Origin: Axinella damicornis | Lineage: Eukaryota; Porifera; Demospongiae; Axinellida; Axinellidae | Length of the DNA: 64,000 bases | Assembly (NCBI GenBank): GCA_963931865.1 | Contig: OZ007509.1 | Coordinates: forward strand, 7,892,027 to 7,956,026 | Direction: 5' to 3' | Shown: positions 12,601 to 24,100 of the stretch, in pieces | How the letters are laid out: each line of letters opens with the position of its first letter | Numbering within the stretch: position 1 is the first letter of the stretch | The notes under the pieces: model-generated | The model's input: the letters and a program-made list of their open reading frames with translations, nothing else | The model's database searches: none | Told to the model about the DNA's origin: nothing | Made by a program: the position numbers and the translations under genes

Positions 12601-15600
12601 CCTACCGGTATGCCTAAGTATCCACGGCAGACCGGTACTTCTGCCCACGAATTAAATTGACAATGACGTAATGCATGAATGTTTGCTATTGCTGAAGACA
12701 GAAGAGGATGTGATGCACCACTTGGTAAACTTCACTACTGTAATAATGGCACACACCAGACTCCCATGCAGTCCTTGACTGATGTATCAGGCTTTCATTT
12801 AGAAATTTTCCCAAGAGGGGGCAAAATGAAGGTTCGATGAACTTTGGGGGGGCATAAGTGGCATGTGTTACTACACTTTATAGGGGGCCTCCCCCAGGAA
12901 AATTTTGGAATTTAGATCCTCTGAGATTGATTCTGACACCATTTAGGGTCAAAACTCACAATCAAAACACATGTACACATACAGTATGAAAGTACGTAGC
13001 TGCTTATTTATTTTCATAACACTTACAAATGGGGGGAGGGAGGGGACAAAGGTGGGATGTGTTACTAAAGGGGGGTCTGGGGGTCCTCCCCCAGAAAAAA
13101 AAATTGAATTTAGATCCTCTGAGATTGATTCTGATGCAATTTGAGGGGCAAAAATCATATTTTATTACTAACCAAACACAGACCTACATATGCACGTTAC
13201 AAGAACTGTAATCTGAATGGCTTGTGCCATTGCCTATTTCATTTCACAGTACTGTGTAATAGGGAATGTGAAAATGCCAAGGGGGGGCGAATGCCCCCCC
13301 CCCCCCCCCCCCCCCCACCCCCCCTAAATGAAACCCTGCGTATGCATGAATACATAAAATATCAGCTCCTTCCTCTCTGGAATAGCCATCTTTGTCGTAC
13401 TTTCCTGCAGAAGCTGAGATTTGGCAAACTCCTAGCAGATAGGATAGACAACTTGTACTTCAAATTTGACGCCAATTGCATAAAGGAGGTGCAAGTTACG
13501 ACTGTTTTGTACCGACAATGTCCCGGGTGAAAATGATATCCTGTCCTACGTTATGTTTAGTGTTCTCATATCTCTTTGCAGAGTGTGATTGAGGAGCATT
13601 GCCAGCACTGCCTGAAAGTGTTTCCCTTGGATGAGCTGGTCACACATGCACTTAACTGCTCTCATAGGAAGACCCTTGGCAGTTTGGTATGTTCATGTGA
13701 CATCACTCTGTATAGTAACCACTCCCTTTAAGTTAACGCTTTAACCACTGACCACCAATGACTGTAAAACCTGTCATGAGGCTTTCAGCTTCATGATGTC
13801 ACTTCTGGCAAGGGGGAGGTGCACGGTTGGGATCACCTGAAGGGTGAAAACAGAGTCTGTTTTTGTGCTTGGTTTTGAAAAGCCCTTGGTCATATGTGAG
13901 TATATGATGTCTTGTATTATGGAATTTCATGTACGATATTGTTTCACCAACTGCGATCCTCCATTGTGATTTAGGAGTCCGAGGTTGGTGATGGTGTGTT
14001 TGGCAGTCAGGATGTGTGGGGAGAGCCTGTGGAACGGTGCATGTTTTGCTTCAAGGACTTCCCGCTGAGTTTTCTGGTGGGGCACTCAAGAAAGTGCACA
14101 GGGGACATGCTGGGGTCTTTGAACCGTTTCAAGAACTTCTTGCCATCTGTTCATGATGTGCGTACGTAAGTTAAGTTTGTGTATAATGGATTCTTTGTAC
14201 ATGTATTTGCCCAATCATGGCTAGCCTATGTCAACAGTCACCTGTGACCTAAGTAAAGATCACAGCCCTTATAGTTGACAATGACTTCTGTTGCTGGCCC
14301 GGGCTACTAGGTCAGTAGTGTATGGTTTTGGCATTGTGTGGGCATCAGTATGATACAAACTCTAAATGCAATGCATTCCACTTGTGCCCATGTTCCCTAG
14401 CTGGATGCCATGGTGCTCACAGTACTCACAGACACTCAGATGTCTGCAATGGAGTATGTGCTCAGGAAGTCAAAGGAGGCATCAGAACGGGTCTACCCTA
14501 AGCTACTGAAGAAAGTCCTCCGGCTTGGGTTCACTGAAACTGATCTGGAGAGGTATACATTAGATGTTTTACAAGAGGGTGGTTCACTGTAATTCACTGT
14601 AATTGGGTGTTAAATTGGGCTATGGAAATTGTCTTCCTGTACCGTAGAGTGCGTATCAAGCGCCCACCACGTATAAAATGTTTGTGGCTACACATTTTCA
14701 GAGGTAATTGTTCACTGTGTCAAATATACTAAGCAACATGAACTCTGTTTTGCTCCTATTTCTAGTATGCAGGTATAATTGCTAGCAGAACCCCACCCTA
14801 TGCACAATACCTAGCGATGAAAACATCCCCCCCCCCCCCCCCCCCGGGTCAACCAGCCCTGCACCTTTAACTATGGCACTATGGCAGTTGCAACCAGCAC
14901 TGACGCTCACACAATGGAGCTCACGTCTACATCTTATGCAAGCATCAACGTAATGGGTGTGCTCAATGATAGTACTGTGCATGCTCAGAAGCGTGACATA
15001 CGTGTGACAACATTATTAGTAGGACCCTGCCCTGTGGGAGGTATCTTGCAATGGTGATGTCGTAACCGGGCTGTAATCCCCCCTCCTGTCGATCAGCCCT
15101 ACACCTTGCCTCATTGGCTCATCACGATGGTGGTGCACACAGTGGCCCATCACATGTTTTACATAAACGGCAACATAAAAGACTGATTTGTTTTGTGTGC
15201 CACTGTGCATGCTCAGAAGCATGACGAGTGAAAACTGTATCATGACATAGATTCCTGTCCCCCCTCCTCCTCCCTCTCAAACGTCCCTCTCACTCACTAT
15301 TTAGGACCTTACAATGGGTTCGCCAGGATGCTCCCATCATCATCCATGTAAACCTGGACCGTGCACTGCGGTTTCTTGTGGAGGACACCCACTATCGCAA
15401 CCTTTTTGAGGTTGGCACTGGAGGAGGAAGCACCGACTTCCGCGCAAGGAAATCCTGGGAGGTGATAGCAAGAGTTCTACTAGCTACAGCAACATGACAT
15501 GGCAAATCAGTGTACTGATTTTATTACACGAACCACGATACCCAATTATCGGGGATATCATGATACATCATTTCAGCGTGTTACTTGTTTTTGCTAGGAC

Positions 15601-18600
15601 CGAATCTTCAATGGAGTGTACAAACACAGTCCTCCCATGGAGCGGGTGAAGTACGGAGTGCTTAATATTGGTGAGATAGCTGTACATACGTACACAATGT
15701 TTGCTACCCTAATTAGACAAAATTAATATGTGACTTTGTAATGTGTTGATTTGCAGTTGGTGACCCCTGTGGGGTGCGCTGTTGCTATGGGTACGGAGAT
15801 TCCTTCCTCCAGGTAAGGTACTACATGTGGCATGTCAATGAAAGCTTGTTATAGTGTCTCAATGGTGCACCCTCTCTCAAAACACCCTTTTCGGGCCACA
15901 GTATTTTTCCAAGACTATAGGACAAATAGCTACTAGGTACCCGCTATATAGCTCCAGTGGAGACCCGTGCTTGAGCAGTGAGCCTATTCGGTGCATGATC
16001 TTGAGAGGGCTGTTATCTATGTGTTCATTATGAACTCTTGTTATTTGTAACTGCATTCCTGGTAGTGTAACTGAAAGAGCATACTCCCTTCCGCAATGAT
16101 GCCTCATGTCTTAACCTCGTCCGGAGGACTCTGATTGCATCCACCAGCTCATACTTATGGTTCACCCCAAACATGGCATCATGAACTGCCTACAATGAGA
16201 TTATGGTGATTGAGCAATGGCGATGAATGGAAGACAAAAATTCTACCACCAAGATTAGTTTCTGCACTAAAATGTTTGTGTTTCTTCCATTCCGTTCTAA
16301 AGCCATGTCCCAGACCCTTTCATTCGGCATGCAAGACTACCTTGTACCTTGCTTTACTCTCACCTTGTGGTCTCGGATCACAGCTACCAGCTTGTGTTTA
16401 CGGCTTGCCTGCATAAATTAATGCACACCTCCTACGAGGGTCAAAGTGAGCAACGGCAACCAGCAGGAAGGCAAACTGCTCATAATTCCACCACCGAAGT
16501 GTTTGATGCCAGAGTGTCAGTGGATGACAGTAGTCATGGTGGTGCAGTCACAATCTTCATGTGCATTCCCAAATGTTGTTATGTTATGCCGTACAAAATT
16601 AATCCCCTACCAGGAGTAATGAGCTACCCCAGTCTACTCTCAACATTTTGTGTTTCTGTACATTTAGCTGCAGGGAGTGTAAATATTACCCCCCCCCCAC
16701 CAGGAGTAATGACCCACCACAATCTTCTCTCTATTTTCATAGCTGAAGAAGGTGAGGCTTCGCACTACATTTGCCTCAGCGGACACCTCTTATGGCACTG
16801 TCAAGCTCTCCTGCTGTGAGCACTATGGCAACGTACTGAATGAGTACTCTGATCCTGAATTGAGAGCTGTAAGTTCATGACCCCTTACTTTTGTGTCCAT
16901 ATTAGAGTATGGGATGAATTCTCTTGAGTGTGGTGTATGATATCCATGGCTAATATATAGATAGGCATGTGTTGGTACTAGCCCTGCATGGAAAACATGT
17001 AGTGGTTGCTATGTGATCATGTACGTATGTTGAATTCTCCGCCTTCAGATTTTGGATGTTGCTACTCGAAAGAAGACGTACCTGAGATCTGACATGATAT
17101 CCCAGTACAAGGAGGTATGTATCAGCTGGTTTGAATAAGGCATGACCAACTAGGATCCCCTGAAAGGATGTTCAAGGAGCACATCTGCCAAACATGACCC
17201 ACAGCAATCTCTGTGCATTGTGATCTGATGGTCCCTTTGGATAGATGGTGTCAGCCCATTGACTTACAGGTTGAATGAACGTAAGGGTGTAATCCTTTCT
17301 TTAGATCCAGATCCATGGTCCTGTGTGCCTCTCTGAAAACGTGGACTGCATTGTTGTGAATGACCGCCACATGTGTGACACATCAATGAGGCAACTTCTT
17401 GACAAGTTCATCGAAAAGAACAAGTGTAACCTTATCTGGATGGAACCCGAGACAACCGTCAGCTATCCGGGCTCTGCAGGGCCGAGCCCTCACCCAACCA
17501 GCAGCCACCCTGGCTCTTCAGGGCCGAGCCCTCACCCAACCATCAGCCACCCTGGCGCTGCAGGCCCGTGCCCTCACCCAACCAGCAGCCACCCTGGCTC
17601 TTCAGGGCCGAGCCCTCACCCAACCATCAGCCACCCTGGCTCTGCAGGCCCGTACCCTCACCCAACCATCAGCCACCCTGGCTCTGCAGGCCCGTACCCT
17701 CACCCGACCATCAGCCACCCTGGCTCTTCAGGGCCGAGCCCTCACCCAACCATCAGCCACCCTGGCTCTACAGGCCCGTACCCTCACCCAACCATCAGCC
17801 ACCCTGGCGCTGCAGGCCCGTACCCTCACCCAACCATCAGCCACCCTGGCTCTGCAGGCCTGTACCCTCACCCGACCATCAGCCACCCTGGCGCTGCAGG
17901 CCCGTACCCTCACCCAACCATCAGCCACCCTGGCGCTGCAGGCCCGTACCCTCACCCAACCATCAGCCACCCTGGCTCTGCAGGCCCGTACCCTCACCCA
18001 ACCATCAGCCACCCTGGCGCTGCAGACCCGTACCCTCACCCAACCATCAGCCACCCTGGCGCTGCAGACCCGTACCCTCACCCAACCATCAGCCACCCTG
18101 GCTCTGCAGGCCCGTACCCTCACCCAACCATCAGCCACCCTGGCGCTGCAGGCCCGTACCCTCACCCAACCATCAGCCACCCTGGCTCTGCAGGCCCGTA
18201 CCCTCACCCAACCATCAGCCACCCTGGCGCTGCAGACCCGTACCCTCACCCAACCATCAGCCACCCTGGCGCTGCAGACCCGTACCCTCACCCAACCATC
18301 AGCCACCCTGGCTCTGCAGGCCCGTACCCTCACCCAACCATCAGCCACCCTGGCGCTGCAGGCCCGTACCCTCACCCAACCATCAGCCACCCTGGCTCTG
18401 CAGGCCCGTACCCTCACCCAACCATCAGCCACCCTGGCGCTGCAGACCCGTACCCTCACCCAACCATCAGCCACCCTGGCGCTGCAGACCCGTACCCTCA
18501 CCCAACCATCAGCCACCCTGGCTCTGCAGGCCCGTACCCTCACCCAACCATCAGCCACCCTGGCGCTGCAGGCCCGTACCCTCACCCAACCATCAGCCAC

Positions 18601-19314
18601 CCTGGCTCTGCAGGCCGGTACCCTCACCCAACCATCAGCCACCCTGGCGCTGCAGACCCGTACCCTCACCCAACCATCAGCCACCCTGGCGCTGCAGACC
18701 CGTACCCTCACCCAACCATCAGCCACCCTGGCTCTGCAGGCCCGTACCCTCACCCAACCATCAGCCACCCTGGCGCTGCAGGCCCGTACCCTCACCCAAC
18801 CATCAGCCACCCTGGCTCTGCAGGCCCGTACCCTCACCCGACCATCAGCCACCCTGGCTCTGCAGGCCCGTACCCTCACCCAACCATCAGCCACCCTGGC
18901 GCTGCAGGCCCGTACCCTCACCCAGCCGTCACCAGTGTAGCAACTGGGCCTGCCATGTATGCTTCTTATGCTCCCAGCTACCCTGGCTCTGCAGGCCCGT
19001 GCCCTCACCCAGCCGTCACCAGTGTAGCAACTGGGCCTGCCATGTACACTGATGAGTATAGTGAGGATTCTCGTACTGATGAGTATAGTGAGCATTCTCG
19101 TACTGATGAGTATAGTGAGCATTATCGTACTGATGAGTATAGTGAGGATTATCGTACTGATGAGTATAGTGAGGATTATCGTACTGATGAGTATAGTGAG
19201 GATTCTCGTACTGATGAGTATAGTGAGGAGACTTACTACACTGACGAGTATAGTGAGGATTCTTATACTGATGACTATAGTGATGATTCATGGTATGATG
19301 ACTATTACTACTAG
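9634..19314 (+). CDS. FHA / six C2HC (UBZ4-like) fingers / DUF3626-like / Pro-His repeat protein
   Basis: Ten phase-consistent exons: 9634-11307, 13582-13686, 13975-14157, 14401-14552, 15305-15461, 15598-15670, 15757-15812, 16743-16868, 17049-17114, 17305-19314 (1533 codons plus stop). Residues 20-80 form an FHA domain: GR at 26-27, S41-x2-H44, SNGT at 74-77, the phosphothreonine-binding signature. Six fingers C-x2-C-x11-H-x3-C follow, with Cys at 284, 360, 437, 532, 565 and 615, and typically a CLK-x-FP-x-x-EL core. That spacing equals UBZ4 ubiquitin-binding fingers. Residues about 655-905 resemble DUF3626: LTDTQMSAMEYVL, then HYRNLFEVGTGGG, ERVKYGVLN, CYGYGDSFLQLK. Residues 917-1406 are about 35 copies of SHPGSAGPYPHPTI, and 1446-1533 are acidic TDEYSED repeats. 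No signal peptide or membrane segment is seen. A role in phospho- and ubiquitin-dependent signalling is inference; DUF3626 chemistry is unassigned. The exon 3 donor (GTGCGT) is a weaker choice, made for phase. The start is the first ATG before the FHA fold. Confidence 0.8.
11512..12298. mobile_element. 787-bp TIR element carrying a RecQ-like helicase fragment (Pack-MULE-like)
   Basis: The left end TAGTCTCAGTACCAGACCCT and the right end, read inverted, TAGTCTCGGTACCAGACCCT match over about 55 bases, both continuing to GTGAACTTGCATACAT. The element sits in intron 1 of the FHA gene. The ends resemble the shorter MULE-like family of this window (TAGCCTCG...). No exact target duplication is seen (flanks ACAGGAGGC and AAAACCGGC match only in part). 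The cargo is described separately. Confidence 0.7.
11787..12237 (-). pseudogene. RecQ-like helicase fragment, frameshifted
   Basis: Minus strand 12237-12001 reads NPEQLEAVKEFVKGKDIFIS, the stretch just before helicase motif I in RecQ-family enzymes. A second frame (11999-11880) reads YGLQLVFDYLG and then SIVVVISPLKVLMLDQV, matching motif Ia. Between them a one-base insertion near 12005-12025 destroys the Walker A loop and introduces a stop. Motifs II-VI are absent. It lies wholly inside the inverted-repeat element, so it is best read as captured gene sequence. Confidence 0.7.
12830..13190. repeat. diverged direct repeat, about 200-bp period
   Basis: TTTAGATCCTCTGAGATTGA occurs at about 12912 and 13110, each preceded by GGGGG-rich sequence with GGCCTCCCCCAGGAAAA or GTCCTCCCCCAGAAAAA and a GTGTTACTA motif. 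The two copies lie in intron 1 of the FHA gene. A run of about 25 C follows at 13292-13320. Confidence 0.7.
13733..13895. mobile_element. truncated TTAA-type MITE related to 19426-20108
   Basis: TTAACGCTTTAACCACTGA starts a stretch whose order of motifs follows the start of the element at 19426: TTTCAGCTTCATGATGTCA, TTCTGGCAAG, CCTGAAGGGTG, AAGCCCTTGGT. The right end is missing. It lies in the intron between the fifth- and sixth-finger exons of the FHA gene. Confidence 0.5.
16200..16730. repeat. repeat family E copy 3, decayed
   Basis: TTGAGCAATGGCGATGAATG with downstream CTACCACCAAGATTAGTTTC aligns to the ATG/donor module at 35040-35110, but the donor has mutated (GATTAG in place of GGTGAG). 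Further right CCCCTACCAGGAGTAATGAG, and a second copy near 16701, match TTCCCCTACCAGGAGTGTAA near 35233. It lies in the DUF3626-region intron 15813-16742. Confidence 0.45.
17461..18930 (+). repeat. 42-bp coding tandem array with 210-bp higher-order unit
   Basis: About 35 nearly identical 42-bp units encode SHPGSAGPYPHPTI and variants. From about 17960 to 18770 the variants recur in the order SAG, AAD, AAD, SAG, AAG, a five-unit (210-bp) period repeated about four times, implying recent amplification of multi-unit blocks. It is part of the last exon of the FHA gene. Because the unit length is a multiple of three, two other plus frames and a minus frame are also open across it; these are shadows. 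Confidence 0.9.
19048..19311 (+). repeat. 27-bp acidic coding repeat (TDEYSED)
   Basis: Nine units of about 27 bp encode TDEYSEDSR-like peptides, ending in DDYSDDSWYDDYYY before the stop at 19312-19314. The tail is rich in Asp, Glu, Tyr and Ser and directly follows the Pro/His array of the FHA gene. Confidence 0.9.
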
Positions 19315-19425
19315 TATAGTCATATAGCTATATGTGTAGAAGATTACAAAATGAGTGATTGTTTCAGGATTGATTTATATTAATGTAAATCATTTGCGAT
19401 TTGGTTTTGCATATAATAACAGTGT

Positions 19426-20108
19426 TTAACACTTTAACCGATGAAGCCGTCTACAGACGGCATGAGATTTCATCAGTGATGTCAGACTTCCGGCAATGTC
19501 CTTGGGAGATAGGCTCTGCGCCAGCAGAGAGGGCGGGGCAGGGGGAGGTGGGTGGGTGCACCCGAAGGGTGCAGACAGCATGGCGGTGTTTGGGCTCAGC
19601 CTTGAAGAGCCCTTGGTTGGAGCCCAGCGGGCCACTTCTGTCCTCCTTTGCACAAATGGGCTGAGAAAACAGTCCTCTCGCCTTGTAGGCCCTCCTTTTC
19701 TGGCAGTGAAGCATTTTTCTCAGTCTAGCCGAAGGGTGCAGACAGCATGGCGGTGTTTGGGCTCAGCCTTGAAGAGCCCTTGGTTGGAGCCCAGCGGGCC
19801 ACTTCTGTCCTCCTTTGCACAAATGGGCTGAGAAAACAGTCCTCTCGCCTTGTAGGCCCTCCTTTTCTGGCAGTGAAGCATTTTTCTCAGTCTAGCCGAG
19901 CGATGGTCGGCCGAGAGCCGTGACTATTGGATGTCCCTTGATGGGTGGGTGTGGTTAAAGTCACGAAAGTGTAGAGGATTGCTGCAAGGTCAGGTGTGTG
20001 GAGTTTGGGGGCTGAAAAGCTGAGAGAACTGGAGATTTGGTATGTTTAATGCATCCGTACGCTACTAGAGACCTCCGGAGAAAAATAATTTATCGGTTAA
20101 TGGGTTAA
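19426..20108. mobile_element. TTAA-type MITE copy A with internal tandem duplication
   Basis: The left end TTAACACTTTAACCGAT pairs with the inverted right end TTAACCCATTAACCGAT. Both outer TTAA tetramers fit a piggyBac-like target. The 683-bp body contains a segment of about 168 bp (starting CCGAAGGGTGCAGACAGC) present twice in tandem, at about 19562 and 19730. A relative in opposite orientation lies at 53056-53528. Confidence 0.7.
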
Positions 20109-20915
20109 AGAGTGGATGGGAATCTGTACATGTACTACAACTGGAGAGTAGGCACTTTCTCCAGCTCCCTAACGTACCTGCACGTCCATCTAGCCCACAC
20201 AGGCCTCTTAATTACGGTAGATACGGGACTGGACTGGCACCGTTGTCATCAAAATGGCTCTGTGATTGCACCGTCCACACGCTGTTTGAGTCCGTCATGG
20301 GACCACTTCAACTTCTGAATATTACGCTACTTCCTGCATAGACCACACCGGGCACTCCTCTACACAGAAGAATCGCTGAAAAGCCGAATACGAAACTTCA
20401 TATGGTCCAACCACGCACTGGACGGGTGTGCGGACGGTATATTGTTACGGTGCCGTCTAGTCCGTATCTTCAGGTGGTTTATATGATGCAAAACAAGTGA
20501 TAGTCATGGACGTGGATTTTTAAGGACACACGAAATTTAAAGTCAGCTATGACCTCTCCCCTTCTGAGCCATGATATCCAGCTCCAATATCTTTCATCAG
20601 GTCAAGATTGTTAGGCCCTCCTTAATTTCCCAAAATTGTCATCTGGCTGGTCTGGTCAAAGTGCATATGGCTTGAGCATTAATACATAGCCAGACGCACA
20701 TATAATTATATACTGATCACTGGGTCCACTGCAGAGGAGCAGAACAGCTATATAGCTATATAGCCCCAGTGCTGCTGCAGGCAGCTAGTGTGCTGTCTCT
20801 CTGCTGTGGACCCAACAACTATAGCTTTACTGATAAGAGCATCCAACCAGCATTCCTCAGGTCATGGTTTTGAGTTGTCTTTCAACAGTGGATGGCATTA
20901 AAGCAACAGATCCCT
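20109..20915. other. intergenic stretch between convergent genes, nothing recognised
   Basis: No gene is supported. TGGGTCCACTGCAGAGGAGC (about 20723) and the inverted TCTGCTGTGGACCCA (about 20800) enclose an AT-rich centre with repeated CTATATAG, a possible small hairpin element. Confidence 0.35.
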
Positions 20916-20969
20916 TAGCCTCGTTCCCAGGCTGTTTTGGGAGGGAGAAACGGCCTGGGAACGAGGCTA
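20916..20969. mobile_element. MULE-like MITE family copy 1
   Basis: TAGCCTCGTTCCCAGGC at the left and its inverse GCCTGGGAACGAGGCTA at the right frame a 54-bp hairpin. ATCCCT stands on both sides, offset by one base, so the target duplication is imperfect. It lies just downstream of the FAHD2-like stop codon. Confidence 0.7.
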
Positions 20970-21121
20970 TATCCCTAGGCCACGGCTTGGGTCGATGTCC
21001 CGGCCAATTGGCCTTACCTTCCAACAATAATTTACAGTAATAGCATAGCAATTCCAAGGTACATTAAATGCCAAAGTGAACAATGTACCAATTATAAGCT
21101 ACTACATGTACAGGTTTCAAT

Positions 21122-24100
21122 TTACTGAATAGTGTTTCTGATTGTACCAATTTCGTCAATCTCGCATTCAACCACATCTCCTCTCTGTGCATGGGACAGT
21201 ATGTATGCAATGTGAGGATGAGCATAGAGTCAGAGAATTACAGATCAGGACAATAGTTTACACATTGCCTCACTTCCAGGAATTCTACACTTCCAGGTTT
21301 GATGGCTTGCATACTGCAAGCAATCATCCACTAGCCTCGTTCCCAGGCCGTCTGCCAGTCGTGCGCGCATCGCATATTCATGACCTTTGAACCCTTGTCA
21401 GACAGCTTCTGCCAGCTATCTGACAAGGGTTCAAAAGGTCACAAATATGCGATGCGCGCACGACTGGCAGACGGCCTGGGAACGAGGCTAATCATCCACT
21501 GCACCATCCATTGTCAAAGTTCAATATTTGCACCATTGGCTCAGGAACACTTGAACTTGCAGTTTTGGTGGTTTTCCTGCGTTGAGGACAGTCAAGTGGT
21601 CCGTGCAGGAAATAACACCATATTCAAAACATGCATGAAGTGTTCCCACAGAAATGAGAGTGGATGGTACAGATACGGTTGGACAATGCCTGTCAAGGCC
21701 TGCATCTACAAGCAGGACTCCCTGTCCTTGCTACCTTCATTGCTCCCACCGTACAGCAAGAATAGAGTATGGATGGCTTGGTACATGTGATGCCAACCTT
21801 GAGCACAACAGCAAGGAGAATGAAGCTACCTGTTTATTGCTGGCCTCGTTCCGCAGGCCTTCTACACCTCCAGTTTTTGATCGCTTTTGCAGTACTGCAT
21901 GCAAGCGATCAAAAACTGGAGGTGAAGAAGGCCTGGGAACGAGGATATTTATTGCTTGGTATACAACAGCCCCCACTAATCGTGTCCCTCTTGTGTCGGA
22001 CAAGGTTACATACATGTACACCTCTACTACCATGCAGTGCTACCACCAAACTGGTGGCTACCAGGTTGCATGGCATGGGTGTGGTCTGACCTTCAGCCAG
22101 AGAGGAGGCTTCCTGAAGCAGCCCACTCCTGGTGGAGTCCCCGTCAATACCACATCACCTGGCTGGAAGGTCACAAATCTGAAAAAGAACATTTTTATAG
22201 TCATCCTGGCTGCCTCTTCAGATGTTGCAGTGTCAGACTGTCTACCCAACATTTCTTGTAACAAAATGCACACGTCCTATACGTTACAAATTGGAGCTAG
22301 GGTTATGGTTTGAGGTGAAGTCAATTGAGTATACCACAGTAAAGATAAGAGTTTGCACCCTTGCTACATTCCAAGCCCTCCCCCTCCCTCAGCTATTGGC
22401 TTGTGGTACGTACAGAAAAGTGGGGAGAGGCCTGGAACATAATCTCACGTAAGTGATATAGGGATACACGGGATATGATGGAAAGGAGCTAGTCAGGGGA
22501 CAGCACTAGTGCACTAGCCGTGCAGTCCACTAGCCAGGGGACCAGTACACTAGCCAGGGGACCAGTTCACTAGCCAGGGGACCAGTCCACTAGCGAGGGG
22601 ACCAGTGCACTAGCGAGGGGACCAGTCCACTAGCCAGGGGACCAGTCCACTAGCCAGGGGACCAGTGCACTAGCCAGGGGACCAGTCCACTAGCCAGGGG
22701 ACCAGTCCACTAGCCAGGGGACCAGTGCACTAGCCAGGGGACCAGTCCACTAGCCAGGGGACCAGTCCACTAGCCAGGGGACCAGTCCACTAGCCAGGGG
22801 ACCAGTACACTAGCCAGGGGACCAGTCCACTAGCCAGGGGACCAGTGCACTAGCCAGGGGACCAGTCCACTAGCCAGGGGACCAGTCCACTAGCCAGGGG
22901 ACCAGTCCACTAGCCAGGGGACCAGTACACTAGCCAGGGGACCAGTCCACTAGCCAGGGGACCAGTCCACTAGCCAGGGGACCAGTCCACTAGCCAGGGG
23001 ACCAGTGCACTAGCCAGGGGACCAGTCCACTAGCCAGGGGACCAGTCCACTAGCCAGGGGACCAGTGCACTAGCCAGGGGACCAGTCCACTAGCCAGGGG
23101 ACCAGTCCACTAGCCAGGGGACCGCCAGGGGACCAGTACACTAGCCAGGGGACCAGTCCACTAGCCAGGGGACCAGTGCACTAGCCAGGGGACCAGTCCA
23201 CTAGCCAGGGGACCAGTCCACTAGCCAGGGGACCAGTCCACTAGCCAGGGGACCAGTCCACTAGCCAGGGGACCAGTACACTAGCCAGGGGACCAGTCCA
23301 CTAGCCAGGGGACCAGTCCACTAGCCAGGGGACCAGTACACTAGCCAGGGGACCGGTCCACTAGCCAGGGGATCAGTGCACTAGCCAGGGGACCAGTCCA
23401 CTAGCCAGGGGACCAGTACACTAGCCAGGGGACCAGTCCACTAGCCAGGGGACCAGTCCACTAGCCAGGGGACCAGTCCACTAGCCAGGGGACCAGTCCA
23501 CTAGCCAGGGGACCAGTACACTAGCCAGGGGACCAGTCCACTAGCCAGGGGACCAGTCCACTAGCCAGGGGACCAGTCCACTAGCCAGGGGACCAGTCCA
23601 CTAGCCAGGGGACCAGTGCACTAGCCAGGGGACCAGTCCACTAGCCAGGGGACCAGTCCACTAGCCAGGGGACCAGTCCACTAGCTAGGGGACTAGTACA
23701 CTAGCCAGGGGACCAGTGCACTAGCCAGGGGACCAGTCCACTAGCCAGGGGACCAGTCCACTAGCCAGGGGACCAGTCCACTAGCTAGGGGACCAGTCCA
23801 CTAGCTAGGGGACTAGTACACTAGCTAGGGGCAGTGGGGCCAGTCAAGAGTGCATGATGACATCATTGTCATAGTCATCATGCACTCTTGCTGCTAAACT
23901 AAGGGGCCATGGAGTGCACTATCCAGGGGCACTAGCCAGTGGGCCATACATCCTGTGTAAACATACGTAACTCATGTTGCTCTCTCTAAGTGTCCACTAA
24001 TATGCTAGTAACACCCCAAAGGTGCTCAAAAGAAGTGCCGACAAGGCAGACTATAATCTACCCATAAATATGTACACGCATAAAGTCACTACAGTTGGCA

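Noticed and set aside
14166..14171. Stronger donor GTAAGT for the sixth-finger exon of the FHA gene
   Set aside because: It would leave two extra bases and throw the DUF3626 exon out of frame; GTGCGT at 14158 keeps phase.
17399..19122. Long open frames (up to 513 codons) in two other plus frames and one minus frame
   Set aside because: They arise because the 42-bp unit is stop-free and a multiple of three; only the frame joined in phase to upstream exons and ending in the acidic tail is supported.
21654..22313. 219-codon plus-strand open frame
   Set aside because: It runs antisense across FAHD2-like exon 6 and through a MITE; no conserved motifs.
22513..23834. CRISPR-like regular array
   Set aside because: Units are contiguous 20-bp repeats without unique spacers, in a eukaryotic intron.
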